From Saccoglossus kowalevskii (taxonomy: Eukaryota; Hemichordata; Enteropneusta; Harrimaniidae): DNA of 45,980 nucleotides. Positions within the stretch are counted from its first letter, which is position 1; the number at the start of each line of letters is the position of its first letter. The translations under genes and the position numbers were made by a program. The notes beneath the pieces were generated by a model. The model saw only the letters and a list, made by a program, of their open reading frames with translations, searched no databases and was not told the DNA's origin. The stretch covers positions 25,113 through 71,092 of the forward strand of contig NW_003108586.1 in NCBI RefSeq assembly GCF_000003605.2, written 5' to 3'. Below, piece after piece: positions 1 to 11,600 of the stretch.

Positions 1-2033
1 TGGTGAGGCCCTGTACAGAAATAAAATTACATAATTGACTAATACTAAAATGAATAATTGTAGGCAGATTTCGACATGAAATTGTGTCACTGTATGTGCG
101 CTAACATCTGTGAAGAGCGAAAAAGTTCGTGAGTAGCATCTACCTTAAAATGCTCGGACAATAATGCTAAGATACGTACAGTCTTGTTTTTTTGTGTACA
201 ACATTTTGCCGTAATGAATTAAGGGTGTGTGTGTGTTTGTGGGTGGGGAATGGCCTAGGACCCCTTCTCTAAAATGGTAAAATAGTTCAAAAATGTTATG
301 TGGAACAACTTACCAACGTAACACAAAGTAAACCAATTGAATTTAAAATCGAGAATTTAAAAATGTATGTAACAGAGCTCAAACACACTTTTTGAATATT
401 ATAAAATTCACACGTTTCACATCAAATATATCATTTATTGTTGTTTTCGAACCCCCTATTCAAAAGTGCTGGCTACGGGCCTGGGTATCACGAAATATTA
501 TGAGATTCTGAGGGAATACTGTATTTTCCATATAATAAATGCCTTTACATGGATTCCCCTGGAATTTTTCCAAGAATGCCCAACGCGATTTTCTCTAATA
601 CTATGATTTGTACTGGGTAAAAAACACTCAGAGGTCTATGGCATACATCCAGATCTATAATTAAGTAGCACTTTTGAATAAGTCGAATAAATCGAATTTT
701 AATAGGTCGAAATATTCGCGTATCCACACAGTGCACTTGCACCAGTCGACGTATGCACAACAAGCATTTTCTAATTCGACCACGTGTGGCGCACTTCAAT
801 GCTACACGAAATCTAAACAAAAAAAAGAAATTGCGAAGCGAAGGTTTTCCACTGACACGCATGAGAAGTCTAATGACAGTTGGTCCTGTAAATCCTGGAT
901 CTCCCTTGAGCTTAGTTATATTAAATTCACAAAATGTGTCTATATATCCCAGAGTGAATAATTATCTAATTAAATCCCATTCTCCCCAATTCCTCGGACA
1001 ATACTGAATCATCGTAATTCAGCTTCAATAATATTTGTTCAGTTCACAGGAATCGAATCAAAGTACTAAAAACCTTTTCTTTCTGTTGCGTATACTAGTA
1101 ATAAACTGATACTTGGTTTACATATTTGTATTCAGATTTAATTAGGTCCATTGGTATGATAGTATTGGGAGTAACAATTTGTAGACTTTCGACAAGTCGT
1201 GGATGGGTCAACACACCTATCAAGGTTACAAATAAAATTTGTACAACTACATTGTACCTATACGTTTTTCTGATTGAATTTGTTAACCAATGGCATTGTA
1301 CCTTACTGTGAAAAAGTTTGTAACACAAGTTACTATTGGTTGTTGTTCTTGCGAGACAATGGCATGAATTAAAGCGCAGGAATTAAGGCGACTGAAGGCT
1401 CTACTTTCATCAAATTGTGATCATACTACAACACATCGTACTTTTCACTGTATATCACGTACATGACACATAAAAGTTTCACCTCGGGCCGGTAGATAAG
1501 CATGTTATTTATATTTCATTTACACAATCTCAAATCTCGAATCTCGAAACAGAATACAAGTTTATCAATTCTTATCAAATATTTGTGAACAGAACACCTA
1601 TTGAAAATGAATGATAAAAATGGTGTCATATCAGGTAATACATTATCTAAAGAATATTTCAACTGAATCAGACAATATATTAGAGAGGAATCTGCCTGGT
1701 AAAGAATAAAAACACGGCTGCCACTCGGCCAGTATTGTATGCACCTGTAACACAAAATGCATGATACAAAATTTGAATGAACTTGCCCTGATCGTCTCTG
1801 AGGAGCAGGAATGTTTAAGAATCAGAATTGGTAATTTTGATGACCTAAATGGCCGCCAGTCAGCCATACTTAATCAAATGGTAATGAAAAATAAGTCATC
1901 ATACCGGTATATGGTCTATGGTGTTAAGCTTAAAAGTGATTGGTAAAAGCAGGTCTGAAAAATTGATGAAAGGACAAATTAATGAACAATTGTCAATAAC
2001 AAGTCCCTGTCAAAATTAGTGACAACTAATTAC
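1..2033. other. Flanking DNA downstream of the gene; no gene seen
   Basis: AT-rich. It contains a short GT run at 225-236 and one copy of a short dispersed motif. Open frames up to about 105 codons are present on both strands, but none looks like protein or has convincing splice sites. It may include a long 3' UTR of the host gene. Confidence 0.6.
1848..1879 (+). repeat. Short dispersed motif, copy 1
   Basis: AATGGCCGCCAGTCAGCCAT and the following 12 bases match 26 of 32 positions with 2289-2320. This is probably part of a larger old dispersed repeat. Confidence 0.45.
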
Positions 2034-2288
2034 ATGTATTTACATTCATGTGACAGACATGATACAAAGAGAAGCCAGTTTATTTGTGCGATTCCTTTCT
2101 TTATTCTGCCAATGACATTCATAATGCATTTCCAGCATGAAAATTACGACTAGCTATCTTGAATCGTATTTTGAAAAAGATGTATGTGCAGATGTGTTAC
2201 AAGATGTACCGGAATGTGTAAAATTTTAACATGATCAGTCTAGCCACGTTGGCGATATGGCTTTGAAAACAGCATTTGTTAAAAACAA
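2034..2288 (+). repeat. Perfect inverted repeat, left arm (255 bp)
   Basis: Every base from 2034 to 2288 matches the reverse complement of 4831-5085; I compared them line by line and found no mismatch. Identity stops abruptly at both ends. At the inner edge (2289) a separate dispersed motif (AATGGCCATCAGTCAGCC) begins. The outer flanks show no target-site duplication. Confidence 0.97.
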
Positions 2289-2320
2289 AATGGCCATCAG
2301 TCAGCCATTTAGAATCAAAT
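2289..2320 (+). repeat. Short dispersed motif, copy 2
   Basis: Related to 1848-1879. It starts exactly at the inner edge of the left inverted-repeat arm, so it may mark the junction at which the inverted copy was joined. Confidence 0.45.
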
Positions 2321-4315
2321 TTGAGTTAAAACTGTTGTGCATCAAGGTCCCATTATGTTCAATGGACATATGAAGTTTGAATGAAATATGTTCATGTACG
2401 TAGCCAGTGACTTGTGTGGTGAATTACATGTACGTAGACATGGTGAGCAATCTGCAGCTCTATGGCCGCAACGTAATGTCAGAATATCCTAAGCGGCCAA
2501 TAAAAGCAGCTAAACTGCAGCAAATTTTACCTGTTCATTTGGCACCATAAATAGAATTTTGGTAGATTTTTACATGGATTAAAAGTTGTGTGACAAATTG
2601 GCAAAAATAAAGCTTATGTCCCTACGACCATCGTAAAAAAATTTCTTTTCTTTTTTAATTTACTGTGAAGTGAGTTAACACATAATGTCTTGTTCCAGAC
2701 TAGACATACGAGTTAGGCTATAGCATCCCAAGTAGTCCACATATGCTGCAATATATAGTATGGAATTAAAGACAGCATACTTTAAAGTAAGAGGCAAAAT
2801 ACTAAGTGGGATCATGACGAGAAATCAATTCTGTAGTAATGTCCAGACATTTTTTTTCACTGAGATTTGGTGGTGAACGCACATCCATACAAGTGAATGC
2901 ATAGTGCAATCACAGAGCCATGAAACATAAAAGAATACCAACATGAAAGATATTTTCATTATAAAACAAATTCAACTCTGTTTTTTATTGGTAAAACATC
3001 ATGGATAGGAAAATGTAACAAGAAACTTGAAAAGGACAATCATTTTTACACTTATTTTAAAATTACATGGGGGTGATAAAAATGCCTAACTTTGTAACTA
3101 TCCTACCTAACTTTGCAATTAAATCCAAAAAGGCACAGCTATAAAAGTTAGGTTAACTTGAGGAAACAAGTACTCTTTCTATTTACAAAAAAACAAGCAA
3201 ACAAACCACAAGTATAGATGAGTGGTTACACCCCTGAAATTAATGGTAGCTCCCATCTAGTTAAGGCAAATTATTATTCAAAGGACTGAACAAAGGAGTG
3301 AACAAAGACAACAGCACCAAAATTTAAGTTTTAAATCAAGGCTGCACAAGTCTTAAAAAATGAAATTTGTTGTCCTGTAATTTCATTGATTGCACCCTAA
3401 GACAGCAAATAACATGTTTAAACACAAATCCACACCAACTGAATACTGACAATTATCCTAGTGTCATCGTGCCAGGTGAATCCGCCATGATGAACTTTGA
3501 CCCACTCCTGGAATCCAGCCAATCACATGGCTTTAATCAGTAAAAAATTCATCATAGGTCAATATCCTGGATACCAAAATTAAAATGACCAACTGCAGTA
3601 ATCCACTAAAAATTGATAATACTTTTAATAAGTTTTTAATACTAATACATTGTAGAAATGACAATTTCTTTATCTTAACTTGATCTGTCAGAATGTCTGT
3701 ATCAGGCAATGACGAAAGGCCTTTTATTTGGTGTTTTCACCAGTGAGGCGTTGCTAATCAACCTAAGAAAAGCTTAACAACAATTGAAGTGAAGACATTT
3801 ATTTCAAATTTGTATTTCAGTTAAACATTTGTCAAATCGTAAATATTGATACAAAGTACCTCTTTTCTCCAATCCAAACTGGAACATTGAAATTTGTGCT
3901 GTATTTTCCACTACACTATGTGAAAATTGGGGACAGTAACCCAATGTGAAATTGTTTCATGCAAAAGTTTATGTCAAGAAATATTGCATGAACAACTTGT
4001 AAACAGACTAAAACAACCAGCAAGGGTCGGCTGCAGTTTGTTGTTTCATCCATTTTTGTTAGCGAACACGCACCTAACTTCTAATGGTTATACAAAATAA
4101 ACAAACATTGTTGTGTAATGATCTAGCACCAAGTAGCGATAAAACAAATGTCACACAAACATGTAGAATTTGACAATGCGACAACAAATGTACCAATCAA
4201 TGTTGATTTGATAAATGTATCGACTCGTGCAATTTACAATCACATGCGAAAAGGGTAGGAGATGAAACTTGATGTTGTATAATACTACTTCCTAGTTTAT
4301 AATCTGTACTTAGGA
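2321..4315. other. Spacer of the inverted repeat; no gene seen
   Basis: AT-rich sequence with short homopolymers. The AATAAA hexamers on the minus strand (for example 4439-4434) could serve the candidate last exon. Nothing protein-like is seen left of 4316. Confidence 0.55.
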
Positions 4316-4730
4316 TTGGAGGAAGTCATTTTGAATATTCAATACAATTATGCAGAGGTTGTGATTCCTGATGTGGTATCCACAGCAAATGTATCCGAGT
4401 CAGAGAACGCTGGCGATGATAATCGAAAAGATATTTATTACGAAGATTCACATTCACAAAATGTAGTTTCCTTTTTGATGAACACATGTCATACTACAGC
4501 TGTTTAATTCCAATTTGTTGTATGGCTAGCAGTAGCGTAAATAGTCCTGGAGATATGCACACACATGCTATGGCAGATATTCCTCTTGTCAATTAGATAC
4601 ACGCACTGATTACTCATGTATAAGTCCACACAAAATAGATCACCAGGGTGACGACAGAAGTTCCAGCACCAAATTGTTATATGATGTGATGCAAGTCGCA
4701 AAAGATCCACAAGTTAACTATGACACATAA
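4316..4730 (+). pseudogene. Decayed coding fragment between the inverted-repeat arms
   Basis: An open stretch at 4316-4507 follows an acceptor-like TGTACTTAG and reads acidic and Tyr-containing (ILNIQYNYAEVVIPDVV, then KDIYYEDS). In a second frame MASSSVNSPGDMHTHAMADI follows, and in a third PHKIDHQGDDRSSSTKLLYD then VAKDPQVNYDT to a TAA at 4730. An A tract begins about 44 nt later. The change of frame between protein-like pieces suggests a frameshifted gene fragment, perhaps the cytoplasmic tail of a receptor given the scattered tyrosine motifs. I do not recognise the family. Confidence 0.4.
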
Positions 4731-4766
4731 AATTGTCCTTACACTGCTTAAACCTTTGTTCATTTT
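4714..4766 (-). CDS. ZNF608/609: Candidate terminal coding exon of the ZNF608/609 homologue
   Basis: A strong-looking acceptor (12 T, then AATTTCAG) at 4767 fits the phase of exon 6 and gives ENEQRFKQCKDNFMCHS and a TAA at 4716-4714, for a total of 1,630 residues. The caution is that the same T run, read on the plus strand, is an A tract just after a decayed coding stretch that ends at about 4730, so it may be a fossil poly(A) tail and not a polypyrimidine tract. The residues do not match the human end (PPRR). The true last exon may lie further left or outside the window. Confidence 0.35.
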
Positions 4767-4830
4767 CTGAAATTAAAAAAAAAAAAGATTTCAGACATTT
4801 TAGTTTCATGGTATTTAACTTTAGTAATTA

Positions 4831-5085
4831 TTGTTTTTAACAAATGCTGTTTTCAAAGCCATATCGCCAACGTGGCTAGACTGATCATGTTAAAATTTTA
4901 CACATTCCGGTACATCTTGTAACACATCTGCACATACATCTTTTTCAAAATACGATTCAAGATAGCTAGTCGTAATTTTCATGCTGGAAATGCATTATGA
5001 ATGTCATTGGCAGAATAAAGAAAGGAATCGCACAAATAAACTGGCTTCTCTTTGTATCATGTCTGTCACATGAATGTAAATACAT
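4831..5085 (-). repeat. Perfect inverted repeat, right arm (255 bp)
   Basis: Partner of the arm at 2034-2288; the spacer is 2,542 bp. This arm lies inside the intron after exon 6 and ends 64 nt before the candidate terminal acceptor at 4767. A transcript spanning both arms could fold into a 255-bp perfect duplex. Confidence 0.97.
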
Positions 5086-5643
5086 ATCCAACAATGTGAA
5101 CAGTTTTTCTCTGATCATCAATGAAAAATGATTTGTAAATACTACAGTGGAACACTGACACATTGCTGTTAGCTTGACGTACTTTATTGGAGATGTGCTT
5201 CAAATAGAGTAATAACAGCAACATTGCAATGCACAAAATAATCTAAACTATATTTTAAATGCATGTGGAATAAGGGGATTCAATACATGAATATTTCCTT
5301 CAGAATTCTGAAAATCTGTTCGTGGCTAGATAGGAGATTTTTGTTTATTGTTACTGATTAAATATTTGCTGTCATATGAATATCGCTATAGTTACATAAC
5401 AATTCATTTGTAATTTCGACAATTTGTGTATTTGCGCCTTTTCTATCACAAACAAATATTCAATGATTTATACAATAAGCTACGATCTATGACAGATAAA
5501 TTCTGATGAAGGTCACATTCCTGAGACATGTCAATCAAACTCATTTCTAGCCAATGGCATTACAATGCTTGAAAAAATTACAAAATAAAGAAGATTATCG
5601 CTGTATTCATAATACACTCATCGCAAAAATTACTGTAACTCAC

Positions 5644-5697
5644 CTCCAGAATGTATAGAGGGCGGCATTCCAGCTTGTTGGTTGGCCATAACAGCAG
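5644..5697 (-). CDS. ZNF608/609: Exon 6 of the ZNF608/609 homologue (conserved tail)
   Basis: 54 nt. The acceptor is TTCCTTTTTTCATTTAG at 5698 and the donor is GGAG|GTGAGT at 5644. Phase 1 in and out. Joined to exon 5 it gives [25 protein letters not shown]. The human ZNF609 C-terminus has the same pattern (NLPYAAG...VASQQGSTPSLYP), which supports this splice over the read-through end of exon 5. The exon was too short to be evident as an isolated reading frame. If its donor is not used, the frame adds GELQ and stops within 15 nt. Confidence 0.85.
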
Positions 5698-8600
5698 CTA
5701 AATGAAAAAAGGAAATTCTGTGTTAATAAACAGATACAAGACTAAACTAGATGGATAAATACCAATATTTATATGTCACAGGGGAAAACAATTATGTAAA
5801 TATGAATAATCACAGGATTATAATTTTAAAGATTTGTATTATCAAAAGTGAAACTGCACCCAAAGTACAATGCATTTCATGAACGCAAGAATTAGTTGAA
5901 TATAAACATTTATAAATCATAATTTTCAAGCTACTAGACTAATCAGTAAGCTTTTAAGATTCATGGTTGTAAATTGGCCAGTGAGTGAAGATATTCTAAA
6001 TGGACTTGTTGGCAATGGGCATTACCAAATGCCTTCTAGAGACAACAGAAACATCCTCTTTGACTATGAATGTCCATAAAATAAATTCAAGCCTTTATAA
6101 AATGTACGCAAACACAAAACAAAATGTTCTTTTTTTTTTTTTTTTAATTCCAGTGATGACAAAAACAATATGTTTTCAATTTTTAGTTTTAGTTGAGAAA
6201 GCCAGGACACTTAAAAACATGCAGAATAAAAGGGAGCCTTCAGATTTAATTGGATCCAAAATTGAGAGCCAAATACAAATCTCTTTTAGCAGCATTTTCA
6301 ACTTTTGGCATCATTTACAAAATGATTATGTATATTCTGCTCCTCCCCACATGAAATGGTAATAAAAATTAACAAACTTTTTATCAAAAACTAAAAGCAA
6401 TATCTGAAACTGTATGTTTCAAAATGATGAGTTTTGTTTCAATGCCTCACACATTTTTTTGTCAATTTTGCATACTAGTAAAGTGCAGCACATAAAAAAA
6501 AAAAAATTTCTGTTTCTGAGGACGTTGATCTAAATAAACCTTTAATGCATTTATTCGAAAAGCATTATTGAATAAATATCTAGTATATTATGTGAGTTTA
6601 TTACTCTATTGTGTACATACCATATGGGTCATAAGGTGGAGCCATTAGTGGATATCCAACACCAACATGGGTATGATGATGAGTATGTAGGTGTCGCAGC
6701 ATAGGACCAGACAATTCATGATGAATTCCAGGTTCAAATCTGGCAGCATTCTCTTCTTTCTCCGGTGCATTTTCGGCGCCATGTGTTTTATGTCCAGCCG
6801 GTGACCGTGATGTTGGTCTTGCTGGAGAGACTGTTTTATTACGTTCCTCTGATGGCTGTCTTGGTTCCCCTTTGTGTGAACTGTAGTACTGAGAGGCATG
6901 TTGCTGCAGCAGCTCCAGTGCCTTGGTTGGTCGTTCAGGAGAAGAATGCTGAGATACCCCCGTATGCGGTGATTTGGATACAACAGAGTCTCTTTCTCTT
7001 TCTTGCTCCGGATTTTTCTCATCCGGCATGTGCACCTTCCACTGCGGATTGCCCATGTTTGGTGGTCCCGGATATCTGAACTCAGGTGGCAAATATGGTG
7101 AACCATGAAACCCAGCATGGGAAATTCCCATCATGGGATTCACCGGCCTATATGCTGGATGATTTGGATCAAATGGTACGGGTCCAAAATGTGGTGACTG
7201 TACATATGGATGCTGCATATAAGGAGGATAGCCTTCAGCAAACTTAGGAGATTCATGATGACCTTTTGGATCTAAACTGGGATGCATTTTTTCTTCAACA
7301 CGACTACGTGGCCTCTCATCTTTTTTTTCTTCTATTTGTTTTGTCATATTCCCAGCTTCTTTCTCTGGTTTCCCATGCAACTCCTTCGCAGATCTTTCCC
7401 TCTTGTGGCCCTCATTTGTATTATCAATCTCTTTCATTTCCATTGACTCTCGCTCTCTTTTTTCCTTCTTTTCTTGATGCCTCCTCTGTTCCTCCTCAAA
7501 TCTCTGATGGGCAAGAACTTTTTGTTGATACATATAGTGATGCTGCTGCTGTTGTCGGATGTCCTCTTGATGTCGCTGATCGTACAACACCCTTGGGTCA
7601 TATATTTGTTCCCGGGTCACTGGTTGCGTGACTTGTGATTTCAATTCTATACTTTCAGCCATTATCTGGTGATTCTCACGCTGCTTCTCTTTCATTTTGT
7701 CCTTCATTCTGTCCTCAACGCATGGCCAGTTTTCGCTTTCACCAGCTTTACGTTCCTCATTTTTTAACACTGTTACATGTTCTGTTTTTATTTTAATCTC
7801 TTTCTCTGTCACTTTAACAGTCTTTTCCTGTGTTTTTTCTCGTTTTTCCACCCCCATACGCTCTTGTTCCATCCTATGTCTTCCCTGTTCTTCTAAAAAC
7901 TTTTCATGTTGCTGCCTGTAATGAGGATCAGTCGCCATAAGATGCATATGATAAGTTCTGTTGTCAATACTATTAGCATAGCCCATGTAACCGGGCATAT
8001 AGGGATACTGAGTATAAATCTGAGGTGGAATCATTTTTGGAGAATGAGTTGGTTGCTCTGGAAACGAGCCAGCAGCTGATGAAGATGACTGTCCTTCATC
8101 TTTTCGTGCTTTTTTATTTTCATTTGCATCATCAACTGAATCTTTTCTATGATGTTTTTCATTTTCCTTCCGCAGATATTTCAAACTATCGTCTGAAGTC
8201 CGTTTCTTACTCTCTGACACAGGGGAGTGCATTTTGGCAGTTAAATTGCTACTGTATGGAGCATACACATTAACAGAAACGTCATCTCGTTCTTTCCTCA
8301 TTTCGTTATGCACGCTATGGTGCGTTTTGACTGCAGGTGGCTGTGTATCATCATTAAATTGATACGGATCATCACACTGTTTTGGGTTCTCCACCGTTGT
8401 GTCATCGTTCGCATCGGAAATATCAGAATAAGCCGGACTTTGGGCATCCTGATTGCTTCCAGCAGCGGCAGTGGACGTGATGACGTGAAGTGGCTCGGTT
8501 GGAGTATGAGAGTTAGGCGCTACAGCAGCTGTATTTGCACTGAGCGATGTTGGTCCCAAGCGATCATGTCTACGTACTCCCTCAATTTCTAATGACTTTG

Positions 8601-11600
8601 GGGTGCTAGTTATAACATGGGTGGCAGCAGACTTAGGAACGCTATCACTCGGAATGAGTTTAGGAATCTCTGGCCTAGTTGGTGCAACAACAGCTTTTGG
8701 AGGTTCGTTAACAACCGGATGTGCTGTGTATGATGATGACGATGGTATCGACTCACTAGTTTGCACAGGGGATGGACCTTTCTCATCATGACCCAGACTC
8801 ATGATTCCAGACTCTGTCAAAGCTCGTTCCAATATATTAGTTACCTGCGATTTGTTTTTTTCGGTCTCTTGTTTTGAACGTTTTTCCTTAGTCTCTTTAT
8901 CCTTCTCCTTAGAATGGCCAGAACGGTCAAGTTTATCTTCCCTGTCTTTAGATTTTTTCTTACGCTTCTTTTCTTTTAATGATGACATGGAAGGATTGAC
9001 CATGGGTTCCCCCATGACAGTAGGTTTGGGTTGGATAGGGATTAACGGAGGACTTATAGGGGTAGCATGCTGGTTTGTAGTAACTGGTGTGATGGTAACA
9101 GTTCCTCCCGTCGTACTTGACGTGGCAAATCCGGTTGGGATGGCAATGAGCTGGGGAACAGGAGGGGCAGGAGCAATCGGCCGAGCACTTTTCAGTTTTG
9201 GTATAGTCTTTTCAACTTTGTTGCTTTTCTTTTGTTTTTCTTTTTCACTCGATTTGTGTTTTTCTTTTTCTCTTTTCTTCTGTCCCTCAGACTCACTAAC
9301 TTCACCTATCCTAGTCTCCTCCCGAGGAGCACGAGACATTTTGTCCACGGCAATATTCGCAGGTAGCTGTACGCTACAAGGCTCAGGATCTTTCAACCCC
9401 GGTTCAGTCTTTATAGTTTGAATGACACTAGTGATGGTGGCAGCATGACTTGTAGGAACGGCCGCAGCTGGAGTGACAGTGCCAGACACGGTCACAACGT
9501 CTTTCCGAATATTTGATTCCTGAACTGCGCTTGCAACACTCGGTGATGACAGTGCATTCTCTACCATAGCCTGAAATTGCAATGTGTTGTCTTCCCCTGA
9601 AGTACTGACATGTTTCTTTATTTTTGTTTTGTGCGAACTTTGCAACTGCAGTAATGGTTCCTTTGACTTCAGTTTCTCACTGTGCTTATGTAATTTCACA
9701 GGAACTTTATCTAATTTGGACTTGAGATTTTTTGCACATGATCCCTTCTCAGTTTGTTTCTCTGTCGATTTGACAGGACTGTCCTCTTTGTCACTGTCTT
9801 TCTCTTGTTTAATAACAACAGTTGCAGCATTCTGTTGTTTATTTTCAGCACCTTTTGACGAGTGTCCCTTAACTGTGGTATTTTTTGAATTAGAATCAGA
9901 GAAATCGTATTCACTCTGTGATGTGATTTTATGCTTAACGTTGACCAACACCATGGCAGTGCTTTCCTCGGATGAGGAAGATTTTGACTCAGTGTCAAGT
10001 TCATCTCCACAAACTTCACTTTTAACAGTCACAGAATTAAGATGTGCATGAGTCTGATGATAACGAAGTCCATTTATATGTTTATATTTCTTTCCACAGT
10101 TTGGTTCTGGGCACTCGATAAGCTGAGGCGAAGGAGGCATTTCATTATTCACTGCCTCACTCGGTGTTTGAGGTGTCGTGGGCGTGCCACGAGAGTTAGA
10201 TCGCATGCGTTTAGTAACAGATCTTATGTCATCATAACTAGAATTCAAATCTAAATCCAAAGGCTTGCTTTTCCGTTTTCCTGGTCTTTCCATTCCATTT
10301 GTTGGTGTTCTAGAACCAGAGGCACACCCTCTTCTCCCCTTTCCATTTGAGTTGCGTAATTTGCTGTGTATTGACGATCGAGTCTCAGTATAGTTGCTTA
10401 AATCACTCGTACCAGGAGTATTCGATGAAGAACGTCCTCGTTTTCCCCGACCACCACCTTTTGGAGTTCTGGTTTCTATATCACTAGTGGGAGAATCACA
10501 GAACCTATGTAGAAAATAACAAAAAATGTCATTAGTATAATAACATTATGAGACAAAATTCTACCTCTGAAATATTCTGCCACTTAAATTTAAGATAAAT
10601 AAATAAACACTAAAAAATATATGAAATAAAAAGCAACTGTAACTGTAAAATTCATTTTTTTGTATCATACCGCCCCCTAGTGATCAATTATGGAAATGTT
10701 TCTATCATGGCACGAGTTCTTTTTACTCTAGGCCTTCTCGGCAGGCATTTTCAGTAAAAGGGATGCACTTTAATGAACTGGAATGTTCCATAAAAGCTTT
10801 ACTTACAGTGGTTTCAAAGTGACATTAACAGAGTGTATTATTATACATATATGCTATTCACATGTTGTAAATTGCAGCAAAATTTTAAGTGTTGGGTTGT
10901 TTTTATTCCTGGCAAATCACATAAAAATTGTTGACATATTCAAAATTTAGTTGGGTGTTTATATTTGCATGAACCAAATTGGTTTGACAAGGTGTTTTGA
11001 TAGCTCAATTATTCAGACTTCAAATAGCTTTGTTTTTGTCAACCAGTGGAGAGGGTCGGGGGTTGCAGATTGGGGGGGTCGTTGTATAATTACCTTGGTG
11101 GTGCCCAGTCGTGTCTACTGCAATCGAGCAACGTTCCCACGTAGGTTTTGTTACGCCATGTTACGTTCACAACAAGCACTCCTACAAATCAAAAATAGAA
11201 CAAAACCTTTAAGTTTGTTTATGTTTTAAAACATAAATTGAAAGAAAAAAAGAAAAATACCGAAAATGAAAACATAAAACAAAATAAAAAAAACTGACAA
11301 ATAAAACGACTGCAGAATGTATTCCAGGATGTCACTGTATAAGGAAGCCATTAATGTGAGGAGAGATACACACATGATTATTAAAAATATTTCAAATTAA
11401 TGTGTACTACCGGTAATTTACTAATTAATTACATTGCTAATTATATCTGTATAGAACAAAGAATTAGACCCCAAACAAAAGCAGATTAATAACTGCTATC
11501 GAAAAATTGTAAATCAGTGGCTGTAGAAACATAATATTTTATGAGGTGGCCTAAGGAATATTACTCATCATAAAGTATCAATGAGTGTGTCTGACAAAAG

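Noticed and set aside
2034-5085. Interpretation as a 3-kb DNA transposon with 255-bp terminal repeats
   Set aside because: There is no target-site duplication, no transposase and no conserved terminal motif. An inverted duplication fits better.
6645-7118. 157-codon minus-strand open frame
   Set aside because: It overlaps exon 5 on the same strand in another frame. The exon 5 frame has clear family conservation here ([21 protein letters not shown]).
8801-9421. 206-codon plus-strand open frame
   Set aside because: It is the antisense shadow of exon 5. Its Ser/Phe/Leu-rich composition is what the reverse complement of Lys/Glu-rich coding sequence gives. The same applies to the other plus-strand frames at 6.7-10.3 kb.
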